Positions 1 through 8,412 are shown, counted from the first letter of the stretch. The stretch is DNA of 64,000 nucleotides from an uncultured Erythrobacter sp. (GCA_947501215.1 CANMUS010000003.1:464530-528529), one strand, 5' to 3'. The notes: a model not told the origin generated them from the sequence alone. Program-made: numbers and translations.

Positions 1-2084
1 TGCTTCGCGTTTCAATCCTCGCCCTCGGCGCTTCGATCGCTGCAACGGCGCAGGCTCAGGATACGTCGGACGACGTAATTATCGTCACCGCGCAGCGCGA
101 GAATGCGACGCAGGTGGTCAATGCGGGAAGCGCGGGCGTGCTGGGCAACAAGAATGCAGAGGATCTGCCTTTTACCATTAGGTCCTATGACGAGAGTCTG
201 ATCCTCAACCAGCAGCCGCAGACCCTGGGCGATGTATTGGAAAACGATCCGACGATCCGGACGACCTACGGCTTCGGCAACGCGTCCGAGCAGTTCGTCA
301 TCCGCGGCTTCACCCTGTTCAGCGACGATGTGGGTGTGAACGGATTGTATGGCATCGCGCCCCGCCAGCTGGTGGCGCCGGAGCTTTACGGCAGTGTCCA
401 GGTGCTTAACGGAGCAAGTGCCTTTCTCAATGGCGCCGCACCGGGCGGCTCTGGTCTCGGTGGGAGCGTGAACCTGCTGCTCAAGCGCGCCGGAGCGTCC
501 GATCTCAATCGGGTTACGGTATCCGCCGAACAAAGCGCCCGCTTCGGCGGCGCGATCGACGTCTCGCGCCGGTTCGGTAGCGGAGGCGAGTGGGGGCTAC
601 GGATCAACGGCGCATATCGCGATGGCGAAACGTCTATCGACGAGGAATATCGCCGCACGGCCGTAATCGGCGGCGCGCTCGATTACGATAACGGACCGCT
701 ACGCGCCGCCATCGATCTGGCGTATCAGGAAATCCGTGTCGACAACCTGCGGCCGAAGGTAACGATCGCGACCTCCACCGTGCCGGTCGTCCCAGACGCC
801 GACGCCAATTACGCGCAGGATTTCGCCTACAGCGATCTCTCCGATGTGTTCGGCACCTTCGGCCTCGAATACGATGTCGCCGACAACGCAACCCTTTACG
901 CTCGCGGCGGTGCTCGGGACGGGACGGAAGCAGGACAGTATGCCAGCCTGACGCTGGTCGACGCCAACACCGGAGCCGCGAACGGCGGGTCACTGTTCGT
1001 ACCTGCGACAAGCAATAACGAAGCTATCGAAGCCGGCCTGCGCGTGCGCCTTGGCGAACGCGTTACGCAGGAGATCAATTTCGGCGGCAACGTCAGCTGG
1101 CAGGTCTTCCGCACGGCCTTCGATTTCGGATCGGGATACGCCACAAATCTCTACGACACGCCGCAGGTCGCACTGCCGCCCGGTGGCTTCATCGGCGGCG
1201 ATCTCGACGATCCGCAACCGATCACCAAAGCACGGCTGGCCAGCGCCTTCGCCTCGGACACTATCGGCCTGTGGGGAGATCGCATCCTGCTGACCGGCGG
1301 CCTACGCCTGCAGGATATCCGGCAGGAGAATATCAATTACGACGGAACCCCGGGCGCGACCTACGACGAGAGTGCGGTTACTCCGGTGGCCGGCCTCGTC
1401 GTCAAGCCGGTGTCCGGCCTGTCGCTCTATGCCAACCGGATCGAAGCCCTGCAGCAAGGAGCCGTGGCCCCGATCGACCCCGGTCTGGTGACCAACCCCG
1501 GCGAAGTCCTCGCCCCGCGCAAGTCGGTGCAATATGAAGTCGGCGGCAAGCTGGCGCTGGGCGGATTGTTCGTCGGCCTCGGAGCCTACCGGATCGAGCG
1601 CCCGGGCGAAGGCGTGCTGGACGATGGCAGCTTCGGCTATCTCGGCGATCAACGCCATCGGGGGGTGGAACTAACCGTCAATGGCGCAATCGCACCCGGC
1701 TTACGGTTGATCGGCGGCGCTGCCTTGACCGATGCCGAACTGATCGGCGGCAATGAGGTCCCGGGTGTACCGGACTTCACGGCCAACGCCGATGTCGAAT
1801 GGGATGTCGGCTTTGCGCCCGGCCTCACATTGACAGGACGTGCCGTGCATACCGGCGAGCAGTGGGTGGATGCGGCGAACACACTGACGCTGGATAGCTG
1901 GACACGCTTCGATCTCGGTGCGCGCTACGTGTTCGTGGCCGGCGAAGCGCCGATCACGCTGCGACTGTCGGTCGATAATGTCGCCAAAGAGCGGTATTGG
2001 GCCAGCAGTTTCGACGCTTTCTCGGCCGCATTGCTGCAGGGGCGGCCGCGCACGTTCAAGGCTTCCGTGTCAGCGGACTTCTAG
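1..2084 (+). CDS. TonB-dependent siderophore receptor (5' end one base outside window)
   Basis: Outer-membrane receptor that takes up ferric-siderophore-type ligands using TonB energy. The reading frame is open from the window edge. Bases 1-2 (tg) would complete an ATG whose A lies just before position 1, giving a start MLRVSILALGAS. This leads into a signal peptide ending near ATAQA and a TonB-box-like stretch DDVIIVTAQ. A plug domain follows, with the siderophore-receptor motif EQFVIRGF about 95-105 residues in, then a long beta-barrel ending in a C-terminal aromatic (SADF). The total of about 693 residues is normal for the family. An internal ATG at 114 would remove the signal peptide and is unlikely to be used. 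The next gene is convergent and starts 7 bases after the stop. Substrate is not deducible. Confidence 0.88.
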   Translation, partial: LRVSILALGASIAATAQAQDTSDDVIIVTAQRENATQVVNAGSAGVLGNKNAEDLPFTIRSYDESLILNQQPQTLGDVLENDPTIRTTYGFGNASEQFVIRGFTLFSDDVGVNGLYGIAPRQLVAPELYGSVQVLNGASAFLNGAAPGGSGLGGSVNLLLKRAGASDLNRVTVSAEQSARFGGAIDVSRRFGSGGEWGLRINGAYRDGETSIDEEYRRTAVIGGALDYDNGPLRAAIDLAYQEIRVDNLRPKVTIATSTVPVVPDADANYAQDFAYSDLSDVFGTFGLEYDVADNATLYARGGARDGTEAGQYASLTLVDANTGAANGGSLFVPATSNNEAIEAGLRVRLGERVTQEINFGGNVSWQVFRTAFDFGSGYATNLYDTPQVALPPGGFIGGDLDDPQPITKARLASAFASDTIGLWGDRILLTGGLRLQDIRQENINYDGTPGATYDESAVTPVAGLVVKPVSGLSLYANRIEALQQGAVAPIDPGLVTNPGEVLAPRKSVQYEVGGKLALGGLFVGLGAYRIERPGEGVLDDGSFGYLGDQRHRGVELTVNGAIAPGLRLIGGAALTDAELIGGNEVPGVPDFTANADVEWDVGFAPGLTLTGRAVHTGEQWVDAANTLTLDSWTRFDLGARYVFVAGEAPITLRLSVDNVAKERYWASSFDAFSAALLQGRPRTFKASVSADF

Positions 2085-2091
2085 GCGCGCG

Positions 2092-2841
2092 TCAGCGGGT
2101 GTTGCCGCGATCCCTGTCCAGCAGCAGCTGGAACAGGATCGCGCGCACTTCGCCGTCGATTTCGCCATTGATCTTTTCCGGGCGCCAGCGGCGCTGGAAG
2201 GCTTCGACGGCCTTGTGCCCGTCGGTGATGTCGTAGCCGTAGCGTTCCAGCGCGAGGTAGAAGGCCGCGTCGTTGTCGAACGGATCGCCGCGTTCGAGCT
2301 TTTCGGGGCGCGGCAGGCACAAACCGTATTCGGCGAGGCGGTCCCACGGGAAGAGCTCGCCCGGGTCGATCTTGCGGGCCGGCGCGACGTCGGAATGGCC
2401 GACCACGTTGGCGCGCGGGATGTCGTATTCCTTCACGATCCGCGCAACCAGCGGCACCAGCTTTTCGAACTGTGCCTCGTTGAATTCGCGATAGCCGTAT
2501 TTGTGGCCCGGATGGTCGAGCTCGATGCCGACGCTGATGCCGTTAACGTCCTTGTGACCACGCCAGTAGGATACGCCTGCATGCCAAGCGCGCTTATCTT
2601 CCGGCACCAGCCGCACGACTTCGCCCTGTTCGCCGATCAGGTAATGCGCAGAGACCTTGGCCTCCGGATCGCATAGCCGCTCGATCGCGAAGCCCTTGTC
2701 CTCCATTTCGGTGTAGTGGATCACCACCATGGAGATGGGCCCATTGCGCTCGTCGTGATTGGGCGAAAGGACCTCGCGGTCGACCAGCTCGTCCTTGCTG
2801 GCGGGCAGACCTTCGCCGAGCTTCCCGAAGTCCGACTTCAC
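2092..2841 (-). CDS. N-acetylmuramoyl-L-alanine amidase (AmiD/AmpD-like, amidase_2)
   Basis: Predicted zinc amidase that cleaves the lactyl-Ala bond of muropeptides. The amidase_2 fold is visible: MVVIHYTEME (first zinc His), SAHYLIGEQGEV, GISVGIELDHPGH, and VVGHSDVAPARKIDPGELFPW (second zinc His and catalytic region). A C-terminal stretch (AFQRRWRPEKINGEIDGE) resembles the peptidoglycan-binding-like tail of AmiD proteins. The start is taken as GTG at 2841, because it overlaps the TGA of the upstream chpT-like gene (GTGA), indicating translational coupling; this gives 249 residues. The frame stays open further upstream but only in shadow of chpT. No signal peptide is evident, so a cytoplasmic recycling role is as possible as an envelope one. 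Confidence 0.87.
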   Translation of the reverse strand: MKSDFGKLGEGLPASKDELVDREVLSPNHDERNGPISMVVIHYTEMEDKGFAIERLCDPEAKVSAHYLIGEQGEVVRLVPEDKRAWHAGVSYWRGHKDVNGISVGIELDHPGHKYGYREFNEAQFEKLVPLVARIVKEYDIPRANVVGHSDVAPARKIDPGELFPWDRLAEYGLCLPRPEKLERGDPFDNDAAFYLALERYGYDITDGHKAVEAFQRRWRPEKINGEIDGEVRAILFQLLLDRDRGNTR

Positions 2842-3497
2842 CCGATCAGGCCTTCGCCCTGGGGCAGCACTGCACCCAGCACCAGCGCATCGGCGGACTT
2901 GTGATATTGCAGACCGCCGCCGCTCTCCTGCGCGAGCAGATGGATCATATGCGCCGCCGCCGTGCGGCTCGACAACTCGCGCCGGTCTAGACTGCCGTCG
3001 AGCGCCTTGCCGATGGTCTCGTCGAAGGCGACCTTGGGCCCGCTGGCGCGCACCACGATCTCGCATGCCCCGTCGCGCGTTTCTGCGCCGACATCCAGCG
3101 TGCCGCCGCGCACCAGCGCGTCGATCGCAATCTGCGCGAAATTGAGCAGCACCTTGACCGCCGGCTTGCCGAGCGAGGCATCAGCCAGCGCCCAGTTGAC
3201 CCCGACCTTGTCCTTGTCCGCCACCAGCGCCTGGATCAGCGCCTTTGGCTCTTCCACGTCCACACGCTCGCCAAAGCCGCCCGCCGCACCGAAGGCGAGG
3301 CGGAAGAACTTGAGCTTGTTGGTAGAGATCGACGCGCTCTGTTCCAGCAATTGCATGACGTTGGCCCGCATTTCGGGGTCGGTTTCCAGCGCGAGCAGTT
3401 CCAGCCCGTTGGACAGTGCCCCCACGGGGCTCAGCATGTCATGGCACAGCCGCGAGCAGAGCATGGCGGCAAGGTCGATCGATTGGCGGTCGTCCAT
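2838..3497 (-). CDS. chpT: Histidine phosphotransferase ChpT
   Basis: Phosphotransfer protein that in Caulobacter relays phosphate from CckA to CtrA and CpdR. The N-terminal helix carries the signature LCSRLCHDMLSPVGALSNGL, with the predicted phospho-acceptor His19 followed by Asp, and the helical hairpin expected of the dimerisation domain. The remainder is a degenerate histidine-kinase-like ATPase fold of about 140 residues without clear N and G boxes, as in ChpT. Length 219 is close to the family norm. It is the first gene of a two-gene unit with the amidase, whose GTG overlaps its stop. Presence of ChpT supports an alphaproteobacterium with the CtrA pathway. Confidence 0.88.
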   Translation of the reverse strand: MDDRQSIDLAAMLCSRLCHDMLSPVGALSNGLELLALETDPEMRANVMQLLEQSASISTNKLKFFRLAFGAAGGFGERVDVEEPKALIQALVADKDKVGVNWALADASLGKPAVKVLLNFAQIAIDALVRGGTLDVGAETRDGACEIVVRASGPKVAFDETIGKALDGSLDRRELSSRTAAAHMIHLLAQESGGGLQYHKSADALVLGAVLPQGEGLIG

Positions 3498-3531
3498 CGT
3501 GATCCCGGTAATGAAAAATTGAGGATGTGTC

Positions 3532-3960
3532 TTAGCGAGGCGAGGTCACATAGGGAAGCGCTTCGAACCCCGCATCCCCCGAACGCCAGAACGCGACTCG
3601 GCCTGCCGCGATGATGGCCCAGACCATCCCGTCCCCCGCCGTCATGGCGGCATCGGTGGCGGAAGGCTCGGCGCGGCCATTGGGGTGCGAGTGGTAATAG
3701 CCGACGACCTGCGGGTCACCCGCTCGCGCCGCGCGATGGGCATCGATGAGGGTTTGCGGGTCGATTTCGAAATGGGTCGCGGGGTGGGGATGGACGTTCG
3801 CTGCGGGGAGGATGTCGTCGATGCGTTCGCCTTCACCCAACAGGATGCCGCAGCATTCGTTCGGGTGAGCCTGTTCGGCTTCGGCAAGCAACGCCGCTTC
3901 CAAATCGCTTTGTAATCTCAAGTCCGTTCGCCCTGAGCTTGTCGAAGGGCCGCACTTCAC
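3532..3960 (-). CDS. JAB/MPN (M67) metallopeptidase with repeat-derived N-terminus
   Basis: Mov34/MPN/PAD-1-type zinc peptidase of about 140 residues. The JAMM signature is present: a Glu in AHPNECCGILLGEG and the HSHPNGRAEPSATDAA metal-binding motif (H-x-H-x7-S-x2-D form). Bacterial relatives often act on sulfur-carrier proteins or ubiquitin-like tails, but no partner is visible here. The first 13 residues (reading GPSTSSGRTD) are the translation of a 29-nt palindromic repeat at 3923-3951. The annotated GTG at 3960 has no clear ribosome site. A TTG at 3921, just after the repeat, is an alternative start that would exclude it. The N-terminus therefore appears rebuilt by repeat insertion; the domain itself is secure. 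Confidence 0.82.
   Translation of the reverse strand: MKCGPSTSSGRTDLRLQSDLEAALLAEAEQAHPNECCGILLGEGERIDDILPAANVHPHPATHFEIDPQTLIDAHRAARAGDPQVVGYYHSHPNGRAEPSATDAAMTAGDGMVWAIIAAGRVAFWRSGDAGFEALPYVTSPR
3923..3951 (-). repeat. FDKLRANG-type palindromic repeat, left copy
   Basis: A 29-nt element containing ccttcgacaagctcaggg on the minus strand, identical over its whole length to the inverted copy at 4253-4281. One of its frames reads FDKLRANG, the hallmark of an abundant short interspersed repeat in Sphingomonadales (recalled from family knowledge). Here it lies within or just before the 5' end of the JAB gene and reads GPSTSSGRTD in that frame. Copy number elsewhere in the genome cannot be judged from this window. 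Confidence 0.8.
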
Positions 3961-3973
3961 TTAGGCGCATTCG

Positions 3974-5212
3974 ATGCCGTTCTGGGCCTATATGCTACAC
4001 TGTCGCGGCGGTGCCTTCTACACCGGACATACTGAAGATCTGGAATATCGGCTCGCCCAACACCAAAAGGGAGAGTTAAAAGGCTTCACCAGCGAGAGAT
4101 TGCCTGTAGAGTTGGTCTGGTCCGAGGAATTTCCGTCCCGGGACGAGGCGCTTGAAACCGAACGCAGGTTAAAGGGCTGGTCGCGGGCCAAGAAAATGGC
4201 GCTTATCCGAGGCGATTGGGAGAGGATATCGAGCTTGGCGAAGAAGAAGGACGGCCCTTCGACAAGCTCAGGGCGAACGGATATTTTAAGAGGACGCGTC
4301 GATTCCAGCGGCCGCCTGGACAAGGCGCTGGCCGAAGCGAGCGGGTTGTCGCGCGAACGGGTGAAGGGGCTCATCGCGGATGGCCTGGTAGAGGTAGGCG
4401 GGAAGGTGGTGACCAGCGGGTCCGCCAAGGCCGAGGCCGGTGCGCGCTTCACCATCGCCCTCCCCCCACCCGAACCGCTGGCCGCAGAACCCCAGGACAT
4501 CCCGCTCGAGATCGTCTTCGAAGACGCTGACCTGCTGGTAGTCAACAAGCCCGCAGGCATGGTCGTGCATCCCGCGGCAGGCAATCCGGACGGGACGCTG
4601 GTCAATGCCCTGCTCCACCACTGCGCGGGGCGCCTGTCCGGCATCAACGGCGTCGCGCGGCCCGGGATCGTGCATCGGATCGACAAGGACACCTCGGGCC
4701 TGCTTGTCGTCGCCAAGTCCGACGCCGCGCACGAAGGGCTGGCGAAGCAATTCGCCGACCATTCGATTGCGCGCCGCTATCTCGCCGTCTGCGCGGGCCA
4801 TCCGAACCCGGCATCGGGGACCGTCGCAGGCCGCATCGGCCGCTCCGACAAGGATCGCAAGAAGATGGCCGTGCTCCCCAATGATGCCACGCGCGGCAAG
4901 CATGCGGTCACGCATTACGAGACGAAGCAGCGCCTCGACCATGCCGCGCTGATCGAATGCCGGCTCGAAACCGGGCGAACCCACCAGGTGCGCGTTCACT
5001 GTGCGTCAATCGGTCATCCGCTATTGGGAGACCCTGTCTATGGACGCACTCCCAAGCCGCTCCGCGCGACGCTTCAGCAGCTGCAATTTGCCCGTCAGGC
5101 GCTCCACGCAGCCAGCCTCGGATTCATCCATCCTATCAGCGGCGAAAGCTTGGATTTCCGCGCCGAATTGCCGCCCGACATGCGGGAACTCATCGACGAA
5201 ACCGCACGTTGA
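3974..5212 (+). CDS. GIY-YIG nuclease domain fused to RluD-type pseudouridine synthase
   Basis: Residues 1-90 are a compact GIY-YIG endonuclease-like domain (WAYMLHCRGGAFYTGHT, then RLAQHQ and ALETERRLKGW). Residues about 93-103 read DGPSTSSGRTD and are the 29-nt repeat at 4253-4281. From about residue 105 an S4 RNA-binding domain (GRLDKALAEASGLSRERVKGLI) leads into an RluA/RluD catalytic domain with VHRIDKDTSGLLVVAK (catalytic Asp), RRYLAVCAGH and ETGRTHQVRVH. RluD modifies uridines of 23S rRNA helix 69. There is no in-frame ATG, GTG or TTG between the repeat and the S4 core, so the synthase now depends on an upstream start. The full fusion from ATG 3974 is one option. TTG at 4235, preceded by gagagga, is the other and would give a synthase with a repeat-derived leader. 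rpoH follows, an order I recall from related genomes. Confidence 0.8.
   Translation: MPFWAYMLHCRGGAFYTGHTEDLEYRLAQHQKGELKGFTSERLPVELVWSEEFPSRDEALETERRLKGWSRAKKMALIRGDWERISSLAKKKDGPSTSSGRTDILRGRVDSSGRLDKALAEASGLSRERVKGLIADGLVEVGGKVVTSGSAKAEAGARFTIALPPPEPLAAEPQDIPLEIVFEDADLLVVNKPAGMVVHPAAGNPDGTLVNALLHHCAGRLSGINGVARPGIVHRIDKDTSGLLVVAKSDAAHEGLAKQFADHSIARRYLAVCAGHPNPASGTVAGRIGRSDKDRKKMAVLPNDATRGKHAVTHYETKQRLDHAALIECRLETGRTHQVRVHCASIGHPLLGDPVYGRTPKPLRATLQQLQFARQALHAASLGFIHPISGESLDFRAELPPDMRELIDETAR
4253..4281 (+). repeat. FDKLRANG-type palindromic repeat, right copy
   Basis: A 29-nt element in opposite orientation to, and identical with, the copy at 3923-3951. Between the two copies lies only the GIY-YIG coding stretch. 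This copy is read in frame inside the fusion gene as GPSTSSGRTD and joins the nuclease domain to the pseudouridine synthase. The identity of the two arms suggests recent arrival or ongoing homogenisation. Confidence 0.8.
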
Positions 5213-5334
5213 AATCGATGAAAAGCAGCACAGGCGCGGGCAATATCTGTTATAAGTAATTTCGGTGGCCCGAGAGTCGAATGCCCAGCAGGGGTTCGGC
5301 GCGCGAGGTCGACGCTAGAAAGGTCAGGGTTTAC

Positions 5335-6240
5335 GTGAGCAATACCAAAGCATTGAGCGTCCCGGCGCTCGGCGGTGAGCAGAGCCTCAATCGCTATCTT
5401 TCCGAAATCAAGAAATTCCCCGTGCTAACGCAAGAGCAGGAGTACATGCTCGCCAAGCGTTACGAAGAGCATGAGGACAGCGAAGCTGCCGCGCAGCTCG
5501 TCACCTCGCACCTGCGCCTCGTGGCGAAGATCGCCATGGGCTATCGCGGCTATGGCCTGCCCGTTTCGGATCTTATCTCCGAAGGCAATGTCGGCCTGAT
5601 GCAGGGCGTGAAGAAATTCGAGGCCGATCGCGGATTCCGCCTCGCCACTTATGCCATGTGGTGGATCAAGGCATCGATCCAGGAATACATCCTGCGTTCG
5701 TGGAGCCTCGTGAAGATGGGCACCACTGCGGCGCAGAAGAAGCTGTTCTTCAACCTGCGCCGCATGAAGAAGAACCTCGATGCCTACGAGGACACCGATC
5801 TGCACCCGGATGACGTGGCCAAGATTGCGACCGATCTCGGCGTGCCCGAGCAGGAAGTGATCAACATGAACCGCCGCATGCTCATGGGCGGCGACGGTTC
5901 GCTCAACGTGCCGATGCGCAATGGCGAAGACGGCAGCGGCGAGTGGATGGACTGGTTGAAGGATGACGGACCTCTCCAGGACGAGCTGGTCGCCGATGCC
6001 GAGGAAGCCGAAGTCCGCCACGACATGCTGGTGGAGGCTATGGACAATCTCAACGATCGCGAGAAGCACATCTTCCGCGAGCGGCGTCTGACGGAAAACC
6101 CGCAGACGCTGGAGGAATTGAGCCAGGTCTACAGCGTCAGCCGCGAACGCATCCGCCAGATCGAAGTGCGCGCTTTCGAGAAAGTGCAGAAGGCGATGAA
6201 GGCCATTGCCGGCGAAAGGCTGCTGCCAGGCGTGGCGTAA
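5335..6240 (+). CDS. rpoH: RNA polymerase heat-shock sigma factor RpoH (sigma-32)
   Basis: Sigma-70 family group 3 factor directing heat-shock promoters. Region 2 is clear (LVTSHLRLVAKIAMGYRGYGL, then GFRLATYAMWWIKASIQEYI). The RpoH-specific motif KKLFFNLRR follows, and region 4 ends in the HTH ETLEELSQVYSVSRERIRQIEVRAF-like block. The GTG at 5335 is chosen because the family N-terminus normally begins near VSNTKALSVPALGGE; an in-frame ATG at 5281 would add 18 atypical residues. The resulting 301 residues fit the family. It follows rluD by about 120 bases and is closed by a strong terminator. Many alphaproteobacteria have two rpoH genes; only one is visible here. Confidence 0.93.
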   Translation: MSNTKALSVPALGGEQSLNRYLSEIKKFPVLTQEQEYMLAKRYEEHEDSEAAAQLVTSHLRLVAKIAMGYRGYGLPVSDLISEGNVGLMQGVKKFEADRGFRLATYAMWWIKASIQEYILRSWSLVKMGTTAAQKKLFFNLRRMKKNLDAYEDTDLHPDDVAKIATDLGVPEQEVINMNRRMLMGGDGSLNVPMRNGEDGSGEWMDWLKDDGPLQDELVADAEEAEVRHDMLVEAMDNLNDREKHIFRERRLTENPQTLEELSQVYSVSRERIRQIEVRAFEKVQKAMKAIAGERLLPGVA

Positions 6241-6265
6241 CCGCTGGTCGTGAGACAATAGTAAG

Positions 6266-6298
6266 GGCCGCCGTTCCGATGAGAGCGGCGGCCTTTTC
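6266..6298 (+). terminator. Rho-independent terminator of rpoH
   Basis: A 10-bp GC-rich stem (ggccgccgtt pairing with agcggcggcc), a short ccgatgag-type loop and then TTTTCT. It lies 26 bases after the rpoH stop and ahead of a convergent gene. Confidence 0.85.
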
Positions 6299-6313
6299 TA
6301 TCACGTTAGATGA

Positions 6314-7633
6314 CTAATTCCCCGCCAGATCCAGCACCGCCGCCACCATCGCGCGGGTGCCGAGCGTCACGCTTTCGCGGGGGGCGATCTTGAACAGGGG
6401 AGAATGGTGCGAGGGCACTGCGGGGCCGCCGTTGGCTTCGGCTTCGAACGCCTCGGGCGGAGTGCCGCCGACGGCGAAGTAATAGCCCGGCACGCCGAGG
6501 TCCTCGGCTACGAAGTAGGAGAAGTCCTCCGCGCCCATGCCACGCTGTTCGAATGGCTGGAAGCCTATGTCGCCGAAGGTCGTGCGCATCACGCCATTCA
6601 GGCGGCGGGCGAGTTCGGGGTCGTTATAGGTGACCGGCGTGCCCTCGCTTACCGTGACCTTCACTGGCAGTTCGTCGGGCAGGCCGTGGGCCTTGCCGAT
6701 GCCGACCGCCACGCGTTCGATGGCGGCGAGAAGCTGTGCGCGTGTGTCCTCGTCATTCGCCCGCACGGTCAATTGGAGATCGGCTCGTTCGGAGATGATA
6801 TTGTGCTTCGTGCCGGCCTGGAACGCGCCAACGGTGATAACCGCGGGCGAGAGCGGCTCGATCTCGCGGCTGACGATCGATTGCAGCGCGGTGACAATCT
6901 GCGAGGCGATATAGACCGGATCGCGACCCATGTGCGGGCTGGCCCCGTGCGCGCCGACGCCGGGCACCATAATGTCGACCGAATCGGCGCTCGAATACTG
7001 GATGCCCTCGGCCGCCGAGATGACGCCCGTCGGCAGGATCGAGGCGACATGGAAGGCGAGTGCATAGTCCGGCTTGCCGAAGCGGTCGTAAAGGCCGTCC
7101 TCGAGCATGGCCTTCGCCCCGCCAACGCGTTCTTCCGCCGGTTGCACCACGAACATCAGCGTGCCGGACCAATCGTCCTTCATCGCCATGAGCCGGCGCG
7201 CCGTGCCGACCATGGAGGTGATGTGAACATCGTGTCCGCAGGCGTGCATCACCGGATAGGTCTCGCCATCCTGCCCGACCTGCGTGGCGGTGGAGGCGTA
7301 GTCGAGGCCGGAGCGTTCCTGCACCGGCAGCCCGTCCATATCGGCGCGCAGCATGATCAGCGGGCCGTCGCCATTCTCCAGCATGCCGACCACGCCGGTG
7401 CCGCCGACATTCTCGGTCACCGTCAGCCCGACGGCGCGCAGCTCGGCGGCCATGCGCTTGGCAGTATCGGTCTCGAGGAAGGAAAGTTCGGGGTTCTGGT
7501 GGAAATGGACGAAGAGGTCTTCGAGATGGCTGTCGTAATCCGCTGCAACCGCGTCGGCGACCTCCGCGCTATCGGCCAGAGCCGGTGTCGTGCCCAATGC
7601 GGCCAGCGCCGCGGCCAGAGTGAGATTGCGCAT
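6314..7633 (-). CDS. M20-family amidohydrolase (secreted, hippurate/IAA-amino acid hydrolase type)
   Basis: Exported di-zinc amidohydrolase of the M20D group, which removes N-acyl or N-aryl groups from amino acids. An N-terminal signal peptide (MRNLTLAAALAALGTTPALAD) precedes the catalytic domain. Metal and catalytic motifs are present: MLRADMDGLPV, MHACGHDVHITS, QPAEERVGGA, and GAEDFSYF near the C-terminus. A dimerisation insertion occupies the middle. At 439 residues it is of usual length. It is convergent with rpoH and divergent from mtgA, so it is probably monocistronic. The substrate cannot be read from sequence; periplasmic placement suggests scavenging of acylated amino acids. Confidence 0.88.
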   Translation of the reverse strand: MRNLTLAAALAALGTTPALADSAEVADAVAADYDSHLEDLFVHFHQNPELSFLETDTAKRMAAELRAVGLTVTENVGGTGVVGMLENGDGPLIMLRADMDGLPVQERSGLDYASTATQVGQDGETYPVMHACGHDVHITSMVGTARRLMAMKDDWSGTLMFVVQPAEERVGGAKAMLEDGLYDRFGKPDYALAFHVASILPTGVISAAEGIQYSSADSVDIMVPGVGAHGASPHMGRDPVYIASQIVTALQSIVSREIEPLSPAVITVGAFQAGTKHNIISERADLQLTVRANDEDTRAQLLAAIERVAVGIGKAHGLPDELPVKVTVSEGTPVTYNDPELARRLNGVMRTTFGDIGFQPFEQRGMGAEDFSYFVAEDLGVPGYYFAVGGTPPEAFEAEANGGPAVPSHHSPLFKIAPRESVTLGTRAMVAAVLDLAGN

Positions 7634-7717
7634 CGATCATCCCCTTGTCATCGTCCGACGTGACAGAAAGCACGGGCGCGCCCCGTGGGCAAGCGCTGCC
7701 GATTGCAACCGCTCTCC

Positions 7718-8407
7718 ATGGCCGCTAGCAGCATGACGATGCGCTGGTTCGTCCGCTTTCTTTTCAAGGCCCTGTTCGGCCTGCTGGCACTGAGCCTGCT
7801 GCTGGTGCTCGCGTTCAAATTCGTGCCCGTGCCTGTCACGGCGACGATGGTGATGGACGGCAACGGGATCACCAAGGACTGGACCAGCCTCAACAATATC
7901 GACCGCAACATGGTGCGCGCGGTGATTGCGGCAGAGGATGGCAAGTTCTGCACGCACGACGGCTTCGACCGCGAGGCGATTGAGACGGCCATGCGCGAGA
8001 ATGCGCAGGGCGGGCGCATTCGTGGCGGCTCCACGATCAGCCAGCAGACTGCCAAGAACGTCTTCCTGTGGCAGGGCGGCGGCTATTTCCGCAAAGGGCT
8101 GGAGGCCTATTTCACGCTGCTGATCGAGCAGATCTGGGGCAAGCGGCGGATCATGGAGGTATATCTCAACGTCGCCGAGACCGGCATCGGCACCTATGGC
8201 GTGGAAGCCGGGGCGGAACGCTATTTCGACAAGTCCGCCGCCAGCCTGACCCCCACCGAAGCGGCGCGCATGGCTGCCGCGCTTCCCTTGCCGAAGGAAC
8301 GCTCGGTCGTGAACCCGCGCGGCTGGCTGCGCGGGCACGGCAATACGATTGCCGCGCGCATCGGCGTGGTGGGCCGTGACGGGCTGGACACCTGTGTGTA
8401 CGACTGA
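7718..8407 (+). CDS. mtgA: Monofunctional biosynthetic peptidoglycan transglycosylase
   Basis: GT51 glycosyltransferase that polymerises lipid II into glycan strands in the periplasm. One N-terminal membrane helix (FLFKALFGLLALSLLLVLAF) anchors it. The GT51 motifs are intact: IAAEDGKFCTHDGFD (catalytic Glu), GGSTISQQTAKNVFLW, KRRIMEVYLNVAETG and YGVEAGAERYF. No transpeptidase domain follows, so it is monofunctional. The ATG at 7718 is preferred; a GTG at 7685 and an ATG at 7733 are alternatives, none with a strong ribosome site. Length of 229 residues is typical. It is divergent from the M20 gene and runs into the CDF transporter 5 bases later. Confidence 0.9.
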   Translation: MAASSMTMRWFVRFLFKALFGLLALSLLLVLAFKFVPVPVTATMVMDGNGITKDWTSLNNIDRNMVRAVIAAEDGKFCTHDGFDREAIETAMRENAQGGRIRGGSTISQQTAKNVFLWQGGGYFRKGLEAYFTLLIEQIWGKRRIMEVYLNVAETGIGTYGVEAGAERYFDKSAASLTPTEAARMAAALPLPKERSVVNPRGWLRGHGNTIAARIGVVGRDGLDTCVYD

Positions 8408-8412
8408 TCGCG

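Noticed and set aside
5209..5280. Sigma-32-type promoter before rpoH (ttgaaa and tataag)
   Set aside because: The two hexamer-like boxes are 36 bases apart, too far for a promoter.
6404..7663. Long plus-strand frame opposite the M20 peptidase
   Set aside because: The minus strand carries a signal peptide and all M20 metal motifs; the plus frame is a codon-bias shadow rich in His/Arg/Gly.
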